From positions 3,319,001 through 3,383,000 of the forward strand of contig NC_020453.1 in NCBI RefSeq assembly GCF_000344805.1: a stretch of 64,000 nucleotides of DNA, read 5' to 3'. Within the stretch, counting starts at the first letter, position 1. Each line of letters starts with the position of its first letter. Of the stretch, positions 63,758 through 64,000 are shown in pieces. Origin of the DNA: Bradyrhizobium oligotrophicum S58 (lineage in GTDB: Bacteria; Pseudomonadota; Alphaproteobacteria; Rhizobiales; Xanthobacteraceae). The notes under the pieces are model-generated. The model made no database searches and was not told the DNA's origin. It saw only the letters and a list, made by a program, of their open reading frames with translations. Both the position numbers and the translations under genes were made by a program.

Positions 63758-64000
63758 GCAGGGCAGGCACAAGCAGGGAACGCCTTTATCTGTTCGACAC
63801 CACCTTGCGCGATGGCGCGCAGACCAATGGTGTGGACTTCACGCTCGCGGACAAGCAGGCCATCGCGCGCCTGCTTGACGATCTCGGCATCGACTATGTC
63901 GAGGGCGGCTATCCCGGCGCCAATCCGCTCGACACCGAGTTCTTTGCCGTCAAGCCGAAGCTCGGCCACGCCCGCTTCACCGCCTTCGGCATGACGCGCC
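63754..64000 (+). CDS. cimA: Citramalate synthase, 5' part
   Basis: The first 82 codons are in the window. They read RLYLFDTTLRDGAQTNGVDF and then DKQAIARLLDDLGIDYVEGG and YPGANPLDTEFF, which is the start of the CimA/homocitrate-synthase TIM barrel with metal/substrate residues R-D in LRDGAQ. It joins pyruvate and acetyl-CoA to give citramalate for isoleucine synthesis. 2-Isopropylmalate synthases differ in LRDGEQ; the A of DGAQ supports CimA. The gene continues past 64000. Confidence 0.88.
   Translation, partial: MSRAGTSRERLYLFDTTLRDGAQTNGVDFTLADKQAIARLLDDLGIDYVEGGYPGANPLDTEFFAVKPKLGHARFTAFGMTR

Overview
The window is high-GC alphaproteobacterial DNA. Protein sequences, the palindromic and dispersed intergenic repeats, and the gene set (RpiA, MoaA, class II DAHP synthase, DUF2865, DUF1289, TRAP carriers) all look like Bradyrhizobium or a close relative; that genus call rests on family resemblance, not on a search.

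Layout. 1-10.8 kb: 3' part of a non-ribosomal peptide synthetase (NRPS) locus. Two synthetase genes carry a C-A-PCP module duplicated almost perfectly (offset 3285 bp). The second continues with an epimerase and a terminal condensation domain, and a MATE exporter follows. 10.9-16.5 kb: a leftward metal-efflux operon (CusA-like RND pump, CusB-like adaptor with two heavy-metal-binding modules, a FixH/YtkA-like protein, a Met/Cys/His-rich exported protein). 16.6-23 kb: decayed, mosaic DNA: a gamma-glutamyltransferase tail, trbI and DUF2274 conjugation-gene remnants, a frameshifted aldo/keto reductase, HU-like, MBL-fold and MarR genes, a beheaded LysR gene and a broken tyrosine-integrase start next to dusA. 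I read this as the scar of a dusA-targeting integrative element.

23-33.5 kb: dusA, a Tat-type aminotransferase, an aspartic protease, DUF1289, a histidine kinase, a PepSY protein and TonB receptor operon behind a perfect 26-bp palindrome, and a beta-hydroxyacid dehydrogenase. 33-41 kb: VOC protein, Mrp ATPase, two paralogous TRAP binding proteins converging on dctQM, and a CDF exporter. 41-54 kb: housekeeping genes (moaA, gph, rpiA, gor) with small exported proteins, an ArsR-SRPBCC pair with repeated operator-like sites, and a secreted nuclease/lectin fusion. 54-64 kb: an HWE kinase, a structured dispersed repeat, DAHP synthase, dgkA, an intact but apparently catalytically dead NAD synthetase paralogue, exported proteins, cysS, and an overlapping run into cimA, which leaves the window.

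No rRNA, tRNA or CRISPR array was recognised. The points most worth following are the duplicated NRPS module with its terminal C domain, the dusA element scar, the dead NadE-like protein, the palindrome before the TonB operon, and the structured repeat upstream of DAHP synthase.
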